DNA of 64,000 nt from Prauserella cavernicola (GTDB taxonomy: Bacteria; Actinomycetota; Actinomycetes; Mycobacteriales; Pseudonocardiaceae): positions 806,001 to 870,000 of the forward strand of contig NZ_JAENJH010000002.1 in assembly GCF_016595675.1 (NCBI RefSeq). Direction: 5' to 3'. The position numbers were made by a program, and so were the translations under genes. Shown here piece by piece: positions 26,286-34,155 of this stretch; position 1 is the first letter of the stretch, and every line of letters starts with the position of its first letter. Below the pieces are notes generated by a model. The model ran no database searches and had not been told where the DNA came from. It saw nothing but the letters and a program-made list of their open reading frames with translations.

Positions 26286-27014
26286 GTGGCTGACGCGACC
26301 AGCGAGAGTCTGACCGCGGACGGCACCGGGGTGCGGTTGCGCCCGGTGTGGTGGGCCCTGCTCGGGGTGTCGGTGGCGCTCAACGTGGCGAGCATGGCGG
26401 TGCCCGCGTTGATCCACCACCCCCTGACCAGGGACCGCGGTGAGATCCAGCTCTACCTCGACGTGTTCGTGGAAGGGAACCTGCCGACCTGGTGGAGCGT
26501 GGGACTGCTGGTGGTGGCGGCCGTCCTGTACGGGGTGACCGCGGCGCTCGCGCGGGGACCGGCGCGAGCGGAGTCGTGGGGCTGGTGGTGCGGCGCGGCA
26601 CTGCTGACCCTGCTGTCCCTCGACGACCACACACAACTGCACGAACGTCTCGATCGCATCGGGCGGCAGCTGGTGACCTTCGACGGCTTCCCGTTCTACT
26701 GGCTGCTGCCCGGTGCGGTGGCGGGCCTCGTGGTGGTGGCCGCGCTCTCGCTGCTGGCGAGCAGGCTGCGCGGTCGGCCGAGGTGGTTCGTGATCGGCGG
26801 CTGCGCGCTGCTGCTCGGCTCGGCGCTGGGCATGGAACTGGTGCAGGGACTGCTGATCGCGAGCGGCGAGAGCGGCCCGCTCTACGTGCTGACCTACCAC
26901 GCCGAGGAGCTGGGCGAGAACGTCGGCGTGCTGCTGCTCATCGCCGCGGCCGCGCTGTCGCTGTCGATCCGCCGCCGCGACGACGGATTCACGGTCGGCT
27001 ACCGCGCGGGCTAG
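26286..27014 (+). CDS. Membrane protein with about six spans, unknown
   Basis: A 242-residue integral membrane protein. Hydrophobic spans: VWWALLGVSVALNVASMAV, WWSVGLLVVAAVLYGVTAAL, WWCGAALLTLLSLDDHTQLH, YWLLPGAVAGLVVVAALSLL, WFVIGGCALLLGSALGMELV and VGVLLLIAAAALSLSI. The conserved-looking acidic/His cluster SLDDHTQLHERLDRIG follows span three. GTG 26286 has AAGGA 8 bases upstream; ATG 26277 lies on the ribosome site itself and is less likely. It is followed after 23 bases by the aminotransferase. No family recognised. Confidence 0.65.
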   Translation: MADATSESLTADGTGVRLRPVWWALLGVSVALNVASMAVPALIHHPLTRDRGEIQLYLDVFVEGNLPTWWSVGLLVVAAVLYGVTAALARGPARAESWGWWCGAALLTLLSLDDHTQLHERLDRIGRQLVTFDGFPFYWLLPGAVAGLVVVAALSLLASRLRGRPRWFVIGGCALLLGSALGMELVQGLLIASGESGPLYVLTYHAEELGENVGVLLLIAAAALSLSIRRRDDGFTVGYRAG

Positions 27015-27024
27015 CCGGCGGCCT

Positions 27025-27030
27025 TACCCT
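27025..27030 (+). promoter_or_regulatory. Putative -10 box of leaderless aminotransferase gene
   Basis: TACCCT ends 7 bases before ATG 27038, with no Shine-Dalgarno sequence between, in the 23-base gap after the membrane protein gene. Same spacing as purD. Confidence 0.5.
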
Positions 27031-27037
27031 CGGCGGC

Positions 27038-28201
27038 ATGGTCGAGTTCCCACACTTCCCCGGCCCCTCGCGGCGCGCCGACGTGGCGCCCTTCCACGTC
27101 ATGGAGGTCCTCTCCGCGGCGCAGGCCAGACAGCGCAGCCACGGCGACGTGGTCTCGCTCTGCGCGGGCCAGCCCACGGCGGGGGCGCCGAAGCCCGTGC
27201 TGGAGGCGGCGCGGCGTGCGCTGGGTGAAGGCGACCTCGGCTACACCGTGCAGCTGGGCATCCCCGAGCTGCGCGAGGCGATCGCCGGTCACTACGAGCG
27301 CACCTACTCGCTCGAGGTCAGCCCGCAGGACGTGATCGTCACGACCGGCTCCTCCGGCGGGTTCCTGCTCTCGTTCCTGGCGGCCTTCGAAGCGGGCGAC
27401 CGGGTGGCGATGGCGCGGCCCGGCTACCCCGCCTACCGCAACCTGCTGGCCGCGCTCGGCTGCGAGGTCGTGGAGTTCACCACCGACGAGCACACGCGCT
27501 TCCAGCCCACCACCGACCTGCTCGACGAGCTCGGCCCCATCAAGGGGCTCATCGTGGCCAGCCCCAGCAACCCGACCGGCACCGTGCTCCCTCCCGGCGA
27601 ACTCGCCGCGATCGCGGGTTGGTGCTCGTCGCACGGCGTGCAGCTGATCAGCGACGAGATCTATCACGGCATCTCGTACGAGGCCGAACTCGGCTGCGCG
27701 TGGCAGACCTCGACCGAGTCGCTGGTGCTGGGCTCGTTCTCCAAGTACTTCGCGATGACGGGCTGGCGGCTCGGCTGGATGCTCGTGCCGCAGCGGCTGC
27801 ACCGCGCGGTCGACGTGCTCACCGGGAACTTCAACATCTGCCCGCCCGCGCTGGCCCAGCGCGCGGCCGTAGCGGCGTTCACGCCGGAGTCCTACGCCGA
27901 GCTCGACGGGCACGTCGCGAACTACCGGACCAACCGGGACCTGCTGCTGAAGGGCCTGCGCGACCTCGGGTTCGACCGCGTCGCACCCGTCGACGGCGCG
28001 TTCTACGCCTACGTCGACGTCTCCGCCCACACCGACGACAGCCTCAGCTGGTGCCAGCGGCTGCTCGCCGACACGGGTGTGGCGATCACGCCGGGCATCG
28101 ACTTCGACCCGGTCGAGGGCGGCCGTTTCGTCCGGTTCTCCTTCGCGGGCGCGGAGTCCGAGGTCGCCGAAGCCATCCACAGGCTCGCCACCTGGCTCTG
28201 A
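27038..28201 (+). CDS. PLP-dependent aminotransferase, fold type I (class I/II)
   Basis: A 387-residue aminotransferase of the aspartate-aminotransferase family. Visible: substrate-end SLCAGQP, GYTVQLGIPELREAIAGHY, PLP-phosphate TTGSSGGF, Asn178 in SNPTG, Asp206 and Tyr209 in SDEIYHG, Schiff-base Lys236 in GSFSKYFAMTGWRLG, and the carboxylate-binding Arg in RFVRFSFA. Amino donor and acceptor cannot be assigned; it could act on alanine, aspartate or aromatic substrates. Preceded by a TACCCT box at leaderless spacing; a palindromic element starts 3 bases after the stop. Confidence 0.92.
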   Translation: MVEFPHFPGPSRRADVAPFHVMEVLSAAQARQRSHGDVVSLCAGQPTAGAPKPVLEAARRALGEGDLGYTVQLGIPELREAIAGHYERTYSLEVSPQDVIVTTGSSGGFLLSFLAAFEAGDRVAMARPGYPAYRNLLAALGCEVVEFTTDEHTRFQPTTDLLDELGPIKGLIVASPSNPTGTVLPPGELAAIAGWCSSHGVQLISDEIYHGISYEAELGCAWQTSTESLVLGSFSKYFAMTGWRLGWMLVPQRLHRAVDVLTGNFNICPPALAQRAAVAAFTPESYAELDGHVANYRTNRDLLLKGLRDLGFDRVAPVDGAFYAYVDVSAHTDDSLSWCQRLLADTGVAITPGIDFDPVEGGRFVRFSFAGAESEVAEAIHRLATWL

Positions 28202-28204
28202 AGA

Positions 28205-28263
28205 ACTGCGGTGAAGGGCACCTTTACTGCATTGAACGCGGTAAAGGTGCCCTTCACCGCAGT
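28205..28263. repeat. 59-base palindromic element, copy 4
   Basis: Perfect 23-base arms (28205-28227, 28241-28263), identical to those of copy 2, around a 13-base centre that differs from copy 2 at several positions. It begins 3 bases after the aminotransferase stop and ends about 140 bases before the next gene on the same strand. Confidence 0.92.
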
Positions 28264-28406
28264 CGGGCAGGCTTGGGGCTGGGCGGGTTATAAGGGGGAA
28301 CCCCGAGTTTTCCCTGAACGTTGGCAGTTCGGAGGGTCATCCGGGTCCGCGGCATGCCAACCTGGGATGGACCGGATGGCTACTCGATGTGCAGCGGAGG
28401 AAGGTC

Positions 28407-28592
28407 ATGTTCTGGAAGATCGTCGGCGGTCTGCTGATTGCCTGGATCGCGTTCATGGTGATCGGTTCCTTGGTGGGCTTCCTGGTGAAGGCGGTGTTCT
28501 GGATCGCCCTCATCGCGGGTGCCGCGTTCCTCGGTACGGCCGCGTACGGAGCCATCAAGGGCGGCGGCAACAAGAAGCAGATCAACTCCTGA
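28407..28592 (+). CDS. Small membrane protein, two spans, unknown
   Basis: A 61-residue protein with two hydrophobic helices (VGGLLIAWIAFMVIGSLVGF and VFWIALIAGAAFLGTAAYGA) and a polar tail GGGNKKQINS. The ribosome site GGAGGAAGG precedes ATG 28407 by 4-5 bases and excludes the in-frame ATG at 28389. The DoxX-like gene follows after 13 bases, probably in the same transcript. No family recognised. Confidence 0.7.
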   Translation: MFWKIVGGLLIAWIAFMVIGSLVGFLVKAVFWIALIAGAAFLGTAAYGAIKGGGNKKQINS

Positions 28593-28605
28593 GCCGACTC
28601 CGTCC

Positions 28606-28956
28606 ATGTCGATCGTCATCGGGGTGCTTTCACTCCTGCTGACGGCGGCGTTCGTCGGAGCGGGCGGGGCACGGCTCGCGGGGGCTCAGCCCCTGAAGTC
28701 CTACGCCGGGCACCTCGGGTTGTCCACGCAGGTCAACCACGCGATAGGGGCGCTCGAGCTCGCCGCTGCGGCGGGGCTCATCGTCGGGTTCTGGTTCCGT
28801 CCCGTCGCGCTCGCCGCGTCGATCGGTCTCGTGGTGATGATGGTCGGCACGGTGCTGCGGCACCTGCGGGTCAAGGACTCACCCGCGGTCGCCGCGCCCG
28901 CCGCGAGCCTCGGGGTGCTCGCGGTGGCCAACGCGGTGCTGCTCGGACTGGCCTGA
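28606..28956 (+). CDS. DoxX-like membrane protein
   Basis: A 116-residue protein with four hydrophobic spans (IVIGVLSLLLTAAFVGAGG, IGALELAAAAGLIVGFW, VALAASIGLVVMMVGTVL, ASLGVLAVANAVLLGLA). Its length, the short basic loop after span one (KSYAGHLGL) and the GALELAAAAGLIVG segment match the DoxX/DoxX-like family, small subunits or partners of membrane redox enzymes. The function here is unknown. The start at 28606 removes an upstream low-complexity extension without a ribosome site. Confidence 0.7.
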   Translation: MSIVIGVLSLLLTAAFVGAGGARLAGAQPLKSYAGHLGLSTQVNHAIGALELAAAAGLIVGFWFRPVALAASIGLVVMMVGTVLRHLRVKDSPAVAAPAASLGVLAVANAVLLGLA

Positions 28957-28961
28957 GCGAC

Positions 28962-29543
28962 TCAGAGCAGCTCGTCCGCGCTGGGGATGCCCTGCCAGAC
29001 GTGGGCGTGCAGGCCCGCCGCCCTCGCTCCGTCCACGTTCGCCTGCCGGTCGTCGAAGAACAGGCAGTCACCCGGTTCCGCGCCCAGCCTGGCCAGCAGT
29101 AGTTCGAAGATCTTCGCGTCCGGCTTCGCCATGCCCACGTCGCCCGAGAACAGCAGCTCGCTGAAGTGCCGCGTCCACGGCTGCTCCTCCGCGAACCGCG
29201 CGAACGACACCGGCGCGTTGGACAGCACGGCCAGCGCCGCACCCGCTTCGGCCAGTGACTCCACCAGCTCCAGCGACTCCGGCGCGACGTGGGACCAGCC
29301 CTCGATGTCGAGCTCCGTGAGCCGCGCCGAGGTCGCCTCGTCGACGCGCACGTCGAGTGCGTCGCCGACCGTGCTCCAGAACTCCAGGTCGCTCGCGCCC
29401 CGGTCGTAGGCGTCGCGCGCGGCCCAGTACGCGGGTTCGAACGCGGCGAGCGGCGCGCCCATCCGCTCGGCGAGCGACGGCAACGCCTTGGTGCGCGTGC
29501 ACAGCACCTCGCCGTAGTCGAAGACCAGCCAGCGGCCGCTCAC
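28962..29543 (-). CDS. HAD-superfamily hydrolase
   Basis: A 193-residue HAD hydrolase. Motif I FDYGEVL has nucleophile Asp9 but Gly instead of the second Asp, as in the dehalogenase and epoxide-hydrolase N-domain-like subgroup; motif II is VLSNAP, motif III the Lys in AKPDAKIF, and motif IV FFDDR. A four-helix cap lies between motifs I and II. The GTG overlaps the threonine aldolase stop by four bases (GTGA), so the two are translationally coupled. Substrate unknown. Confidence 0.88.
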   Translation of the reverse strand: MSGRWLVFDYGEVLCTRTKALPSLAERMGAPLAAFEPAYWAARDAYDRGASDLEFWSTVGDALDVRVDEATSARLTELDIEGWSHVAPESLELVESLAEAGAALAVLSNAPVSFARFAEEQPWTRHFSELLFSGDVGMAKPDAKIFELLLARLGAEPGDCLFFDDRQANVDGARAAGLHAHVWQGIPSADELL

Positions 29544-30580
29544 CGGGCGTTCGCCTTGATGCGGCCGAGCGCGTCGGCGACGTCGTCGGCGGAGACGTCG
29601 CGGTGCAGCACGAAGCGCACCTTGCCCGCCATGGGCAGCGTGAGGACCCCGAGCGAGCGCAGCGACTCCAGCGTGAGCCGCACGTCGGGTACCGCGGCGA
29701 GCACGATGTTGGTCTGCGGCTCGCCGACGTCCCAGCCGAGTTCGCGCAGGCCCGCGGCGAGCGCCTTGGCGTTGTCGTGGTCGGTCGCCAGCTCGCCGAC
29801 CCGGTCGAGCGCGAGTAGGCCCGCCGCGGCGAGCACGCCACCCTGGCGCACGCCGCCACCGAGCATCTGCCGCATCCGGCGCGCCTGCTCGACGAACTCC
29901 TCGCTACCCGCGACGACGGAGCCGACGGGTGCGCCGAGGCCCTTGCTGAAGCACGCCGACACGGTGTCGACGCCCACCGTCAGCGCGGCGGGCGGAAGAC
30001 CGAGTGCGGCGGCGGCGTTCCACAGCCGCGCGCCGTCGAGGTGCACGAGCAGGCCCTCGTCGCGCGCGGTGGCCACGAGCTGGGCGTGCTCGTCGGGCGG
30101 CGTGATGGCCCCACCGGCGGCGTTGTGGGTGTTCTCCAGGCAGAGCAGTGTCGTGCGCAGCGCGTAGTAGGGCCCGCTGCGCGTTCCGGCCGCGATCCGC
30201 ACCGCCCTCGGCGTCGGCCTGCCTGGGCCTGCGTCGTGCTCGAGGACGTCGGGCATGCCGCTGGCGAGCCACGCGGCGGAGCCGAGCTCGTTGGTCAGCA
30301 CGTGCGCGTTGCGGGTGGCGAGGAACCGGTCGCCCCTGCGCAGGTGCACCGACAGTGCGATGAGGTTGGCCATGGTGCCGCTCGGTGTCCAGAGCGCGGC
30401 GTCCATGCCCAGCGTCTCCGCCGCGCGTCGTTCCAGCTCGCGCACCGTGGGGTCGACGTCGATGACGTTGTCGCCGACCTCGGCGTTCGCCATCGCCTGG
30501 CGCATGGGTTCGTCAGGCCGGGTGATCGTGTCCGAACGGAAGTCGAGGTGCGAAGTGGCGGGATTCGCTTCGGAGGTCAC
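29540..30580 (-). CDS. ltaE: Low-specificity L-threonine aldolase
   Basis: PLP enzyme cleaving L-threonine and L-allo-threonine to glycine and acetaldehyde; 346 residues, fold type I. Visible: DFRSDTITRPDEPMRQAM at the N terminus, PSGTMANLIAL for PLP-phosphate, LENTHNAAGG, LDGARLWNA at 181-189 and Schiff-base Lys213 in FSKGLGAPVGS, ending FVLHRDVSADDV. It is coupled to the HAD gene downstream. Upstream (30600-30614) a short GTGAG/CTCAC dyad lies in the divergent region before the sigma gene. PhhA-type beta-eliminating relatives cannot be fully excluded. Confidence 0.92.
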   Translation of the reverse strand: MTSEANPATSHLDFRSDTITRPDEPMRQAMANAEVGDNVIDVDPTVRELERRAAETLGMDAALWTPSGTMANLIALSVHLRRGDRFLATRNAHVLTNELGSAAWLASGMPDVLEHDAGPGRPTPRAVRIAAGTRSGPYYALRTTLLCLENTHNAAGGAITPPDEHAQLVATARDEGLLVHLDGARLWNAAAALGLPPAALTVGVDTVSACFSKGLGAPVGSVVAGSEEFVEQARRMRQMLGGGVRQGGVLAAAGLLALDRVGELATDHDNAKALAAGLRELGWDVGEPQTNIVLAAVPDVRLTLESLRSLGVLTLPMAGKVRFVLHRDVSADDVADALGRIKANAR

Positions 30581-30717
30581 AGTCTGATCACATCACATCG
30601 TGAGTTGATCTCACAACGAGGTCTCTCCCGAGCGGAAATCTGTGCGGGCGTGCAACCGTGGACCCCTGCACTTCCGTCTCTGCCATCGACAACACAAACC
30701 GACCGGAGAACCATCGC

Positions 30718-31227
30718 GTGGACCACCGCGACGAGCAGGAGTTCGCGGAGTACTTCGCCGCCAAGCGGGACTCCGTGCGCCGGACCGCGTACATGCTCTG
30801 TGGCGACTGGCACCGCGCCGACGACCTGGCGCAGACGGCGTTCGTCGCACTTCACCGGCGGTGGCGCAAGATCCGTGACCGGGCCGCCACCGACGCGTAT
30901 GTGCGCAAGACGCTGGTCAGGGCCTCGATCGACGAGTCGCGCAGACCCTGGCGCAGGGAGCGGCAGTCGGACGAACTGCCCGAGCCGCCACCGGAGGGCA
31001 ACCCGCTCGCCGACCGGGTCGCGCTGCGGGAGGACCTGCTGACGGCCCTGCGCGAGGTGCCGCCGAAGCAGCGGGCCGTGCTGGTGCTGCGCTACTTCGA
31101 GGGGCTCGACGTGAGTGGAGTCGCGAAGGTGCTCCGGTGCAGCGAGGGCAACGTCAAGAGCCAGACCGCGCGCGGGCTGGCCAACCTGCGGGACGTGCTC
31201 GGCGAGGAGGTGGAGACACGTGGATGA
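30718..31227 (+). CDS. SigE-family RNA polymerase sigma factor (TIGR02983-like)
   Basis: A 169-residue ECF sigma factor: region 2 FAEYFAAKRDSVRRTAYMLC then ADDLAQTAFVALHRRWRKI, and region 4 VPPKQRAVLVLRYFEGLDVS with helix-turn-helix VAKVLRCSEGNVKSQTARGL. Start GTG 30718 has GGAG about 10 bases upstream. The gene overlaps the following membrane-protein gene by 8 bases, the usual layout of a sigma/anti-sigma pair. Stimulus unknown. Confidence 0.9.
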   Translation: MDHRDEQEFAEYFAAKRDSVRRTAYMLCGDWHRADDLAQTAFVALHRRWRKIRDRAATDAYVRKTLVRASIDESRRPWRRERQSDELPEPPPEGNPLADRVALREDLLTALREVPPKQRAVLVLRYFEGLDVSGVAKVLRCSEGNVKSQTARGLANLRDVLGEEVETRG

Positions 31228-31909
31228 GCGGGAACTCGAGGAGCTGTTCCGGGACGCCCCCGGTGAGGCTCCGCCGCCGACGTTCGCCGCCGCCGACATC
31301 GCGTCCGAGTCGCGCCGGATCACCCGACGGCGCCACTCCATGATCGCGGGGGTGGCCTGCGCGGTCGTGTTGCTGGGAGGCGCGGCGGGCGCCGTGGGTG
31401 TATTGCTGGGTGGCGGCGATGAATCGACCAGTACCGCGTCGGGGTCTGCTCCCAATGAGGGCAAACCCTTGATCGCGGGGCAACCGGGAGCGTCCTCCGG
31501 ACGTCTTCCCAGCGCGCAGGACTTCCCTGACACCGTGCCGAAGCAGGGCGGATCGGTGGAAGGGGAGAGCACCCTCGGGTGCGACAAGGTCGACCGGGAG
31601 CTCGCCACCGCCCTCGCTGGCGAGCTTCCGGTCGGCGCAGGAGCCGACGCCATCGGCGGGCTCGTCTGCCCTGCGGGCTCTCGCACGGCCGCCTACACGC
31701 TCGACGGCGGCACCGTCACCGCCGCGCTGGTCCCCGAAGGTGTCTCCACCCGGCTGGCCGACCGGCCGGAGGGCACCGAGGTGGTGGAGCGGCCCGCGGC
31801 GAGTGGCGGCACGCTGCTCATGGTGAGCATCCCCGACTCGGCGACACCGCGGGCGCCGCTCGCGAATCAGCTCGGCGGCGTGGCCGACGCGCTGGCGCCT
31901 CGGTTCTGA
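31220..31909 (+). CDS. Single-span membrane partner of the sigma factor (anti-sigma candidate)
   Basis: A 229-residue protein with a cytosolic N terminus of about 40 residues (ERELEELFRDAPGEAPPPTF), one transmembrane helix (MIAGVACAVVLLGGAAGAVG) and an exported domain of about 150 residues with a pair of Cys (TLGCDK and GLVCPAG) that may form a disulfide. The N-terminal segment lacks the HxxxCxxC zinc motif. Overlap with the sigma gene by 8 bases and the topology suggest an anti-sigma factor, by inference only. The domain itself is not recognised. Confidence 0.7.
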   Translation: MDERELEELFRDAPGEAPPPTFAAADIASESRRITRRRHSMIAGVACAVVLLGGAAGAVGVLLGGGDESTSTASGSAPNEGKPLIAGQPGASSGRLPSAQDFPDTVPKQGGSVEGESTLGCDKVDRELATALAGELPVGAGADAIGGLVCPAGSRTAAYTLDGGTVTAALVPEGVSTRLADRPEGTEVVERPAASGGTLLMVSIPDSATPRAPLANQLGGVADALAPRF

Positions 31910-31938
31910 CCAGGGGCCGGGTGGCAAACTAGCTTGGC

Positions 31939-32535
31939 ATGACGTCCGACGGGAGCACTGCGAGCACGGCGAGCACGCCGAAGGGCGAGCGACGGCGTGC
32001 CGCGCTGGTCAGTGCCGCCGCCGAATTGCTGACCGAGAGCGGCTTCGAGGCGATCAGGCACCGCGCCGTGGCCGACCGGGCCGGGCTCCCGCTCGCCTCC
32101 ACCACGTACTACTTCGACTCGCTCGACGACCTGATCGCCGCCGCGATGGAGTTCTACGGTCGTTCCGAGCTGGCCAAGGGCCGCGACCGGCTGTCGCGGC
32201 TGAGCACCGAGCACCGGGGCGTCGACACGCTCGTGGAACTGGTGCTCGACCAGCTGCTGGGAGACGACGCCGACTACGAGGCCGTGCTGCTGCGCTACGA
32301 GCGTCTCGTCGCCACCGGCAGGCGGCCCTACCTGCGCCCGCTCATGCGCACGCTGGCCGTGGAGCTGCGCGAGCTGCTCACCGAGATCTTCGCGAAGTCC
32401 GGGGTGCCCATCGACGCACAGCGGCTCGAACAGCTGATCGCGCTGGTCGACGGCGCGGTCGTGAACGCGCTGATCGAGGTGAAACCCGACCCGAGGGCAG
32501 CGGCGGCCAGGATGCTGCGCGACGCGTTGAGCTGA
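31939..32535 (+). CDS. TetR-family transcriptional regulator
   Basis: A 198-residue TetR repressor. Helix-turn-helix at about 13-60: RRAALVSAAAELLTESGFEA, IRHRAVADRAGLPLASTTYY, FDSLDDLIAAAMEF, the standard recognition pattern. The C-terminal ligand domain is mostly Leu-rich helices (VDTLVELVLDQLLGDDADYE). It lies 45 bases upstream of purB on the same strand, but purB has its own promoter-like box, so control of purB is unproven. Confidence 0.92.
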   Translation: MTSDGSTASTASTPKGERRRAALVSAAAELLTESGFEAIRHRAVADRAGLPLASTTYYFDSLDDLIAAAMEFYGRSELAKGRDRLSRLSTEHRGVDTLVELVLDQLLGDDADYEAVLLRYERLVATGRRPYLRPLMRTLAVELRELLTEIFAKSGVPIDAQRLEQLIALVDGAVVNALIEVKPDPRAAAARMLRDALS

Positions 32536-32568
32536 CCCGGTGCCGCAGCTGTGACCTGGGCCGCCGGT

Positions 32569-32574
32569 TAGCCT
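32569..32574 (+). promoter_or_regulatory. Putative -10 box of leaderless purB
   Basis: TAGCCT ends 6 bases before the purB GTG, with no Shine-Dalgarno sequence in the 45-base gap after the TetR gene. Confidence 0.5.
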
Positions 32575-32580
32575 GGCTGC

Positions 32581-34008
32581 GTGACGGACAAGCCCAGCAT
32601 CCCCAACGTTCTCGCCGGCCGCTACGCCTCGCCCGAGCTGGTGGCGCTGTGGTCGCCGGACAACAAGGTGCGACTGGAGCGCGAGCTGTGGCTGGCCGTG
32701 CTCAAGGCGCAGGCGGAGCTCGGGGTGGAGGTGCCCGACGGCGTCGTCGCCGACTACGAGCGGGTGCTCGACCGCGTGGACCTGGCCTCGATCGCCGATC
32801 GCGAGCGGGTGACCAGGCACGACGTGAAGGCCCGCATCGAGGAGTTCAACGCGCTGGCCGGGCACGAACACGTGCACAAGGGCATGACCTCGCGCGACCT
32901 CACCGAGAACGTCGAGCAGCTGCAGCTGCGCCGCTCGCTGGAGCTCATCCGCGGACGCGTCGTCGCCGTGCTGGACCGGCTCGCCGGGCTGGCCGTGGAG
33001 CACTCCGGACTGGTCATGGCGGGCCGTTCGCACAACGTGGCCGCGCAGGCCACGACGCTGGGCAAGCGCTTCGCCACCTCGGCCGACGAGCTGTTGGTGG
33101 CCTTCGAGCGGCTCGACGAGCTGGTCGGCCGCTATCCGCTGCGCGGCATCAAGGGCCCGGTCGGCACCGCGCAGGATATGCTCGACCTGCTCGGCGAGCA
33201 GGCCAAGCTGGATGAGCTGGAGTCGCGCGTCGCCGCTCACCTCGGCTTCACGCGGGCGTTCACGAGCGTGGGCCAGGTCTATCCGCGCTCGCTCGACTTC
33301 GACGTGCTCTCGTCGCTGGTGCAGGTGGCGGCCGCGCCGTCGAGCCTGGCCAAGACCATCCGGCTGATGGCGGGCCACGAGCTGGTCACCGAGGGCTTCC
33401 AGCCCGGCCAGGTCGGTTCGTCGGCGATGCCGCACAAGATGAACACGCGCTCGTGCGAGCGGGTGAACGGGCTCGCGGTGGTGCTGCGCGGCTACCTGTC
33501 GATGATCGGCGAGCTCTCCGGCGACCAGTGGAACGAGGGCGACGTCTCGGACTCGGTGGTGCGCAGGGTCGCGCTGCCCGACGCGTTCTTCGCGCTCGAC
33601 GGTCTGCTGGAGACGTTCCTCACCGTCCTCGGCGAGTTCGGTGCCTTCCCCGCCGTCGTCGACCGCGAACTGGGCCGGTATCTGCCGTTCCTGTCCACCA
33701 CGAAGGTGCTCATGGCCGCGGTCCGCTCCGGCGTCGGCAGGGAGACCGCGCACGAGGCGATCAAGGAGAACGCGGTGGCCGTCGCACTGGCGATGCGGGA
33801 GGGTCAGGCCGACAACGACCTGCTCGACCGGCTCGCCGCCGACGAGCGGCTGCCGCTGGACCGGCCCGCGCTCGACGCGCTGCTGGCCGACCGGCTCTCG
33901 TTCACGGGCACGGCCGAGGGCCAGGTGGAGACCGTCGCGGCGCGCGTCGAGCAGCTCGCGAAGCGGTTCCCCGAGGCCGCCGCGTACCGGCCCGCCCCCA
34001 TCCTGTGA
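32581..34008 (+). CDS. purB: Adenylosuccinate lyase
   Basis: Cleaves fumarate from SAICAR (step 8 of IMP synthesis) and from adenylosuccinate (last step to AMP). It is 475 residues, a homotetrameric fumarase/aspartase-fold enzyme. Visible: TRHDVKARIEEFNALAGHEH, HKGMTSRDLTENVEQLQL, catalytic-His region AGRSHNVAAQATTLGKRF and the family signature GSSAMPHKMNTRSCE with its Ser loop. The GTG at 32581 gives the expected N terminus (ASPELVALWSPDNKVRLERE). It works directly after purA (13936), which is 18 kb away. Confidence 0.97.
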   Translation: MTDKPSIPNVLAGRYASPELVALWSPDNKVRLERELWLAVLKAQAELGVEVPDGVVADYERVLDRVDLASIADRERVTRHDVKARIEEFNALAGHEHVHKGMTSRDLTENVEQLQLRRSLELIRGRVVAVLDRLAGLAVEHSGLVMAGRSHNVAAQATTLGKRFATSADELLVAFERLDELVGRYPLRGIKGPVGTAQDMLDLLGEQAKLDELESRVAAHLGFTRAFTSVGQVYPRSLDFDVLSSLVQVAAAPSSLAKTIRLMAGHELVTEGFQPGQVGSSAMPHKMNTRSCERVNGLAVVLRGYLSMIGELSGDQWNEGDVSDSVVRRVALPDAFFALDGLLETFLTVLGEFGAFPAVVDRELGRYLPFLSTTKVLMAAVRSGVGRETAHEAIKENAVAVALAMREGQADNDLLDRLAADERLPLDRPALDALLADRLSFTGTAEGQVETVAARVEQLAKRFPEAAAYRPAPIL

Positions 34009-34057
34009 TCTGGGAACACGTGGACCACCTGGTGGACCTCTGTCAGCATCGGTCCGA

Positions 34058-34074
34058 CTCGGCACCGTGCCGAG
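34058..34074. terminator. Hairpin downstream of purB
   Basis: CTCGGCA-CCG-TGCCGAG, a 7-pair stem with a 3-base loop, starts 50 bases after the purB stop and about 80 bases before the TauE-like gene. No T-tract follows, as is common in GC-rich actinobacteria. Confidence 0.4.
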
Positions 34075-34155
34075 CCCGCTGACACCCGTCCCCTGACCCC
34101 GCCGAGGTCTTCTGCCGCAGGAGTGCCCGGCCGCACGTGAAACCGAGGTCCGCCC

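Noticed and set aside
30600-30614. GTGAG-TTGAT-CTCAC dyad between ltaE and the sigma gene
   Set aside because: Only five-base arms; too short to call an operator without conservation.
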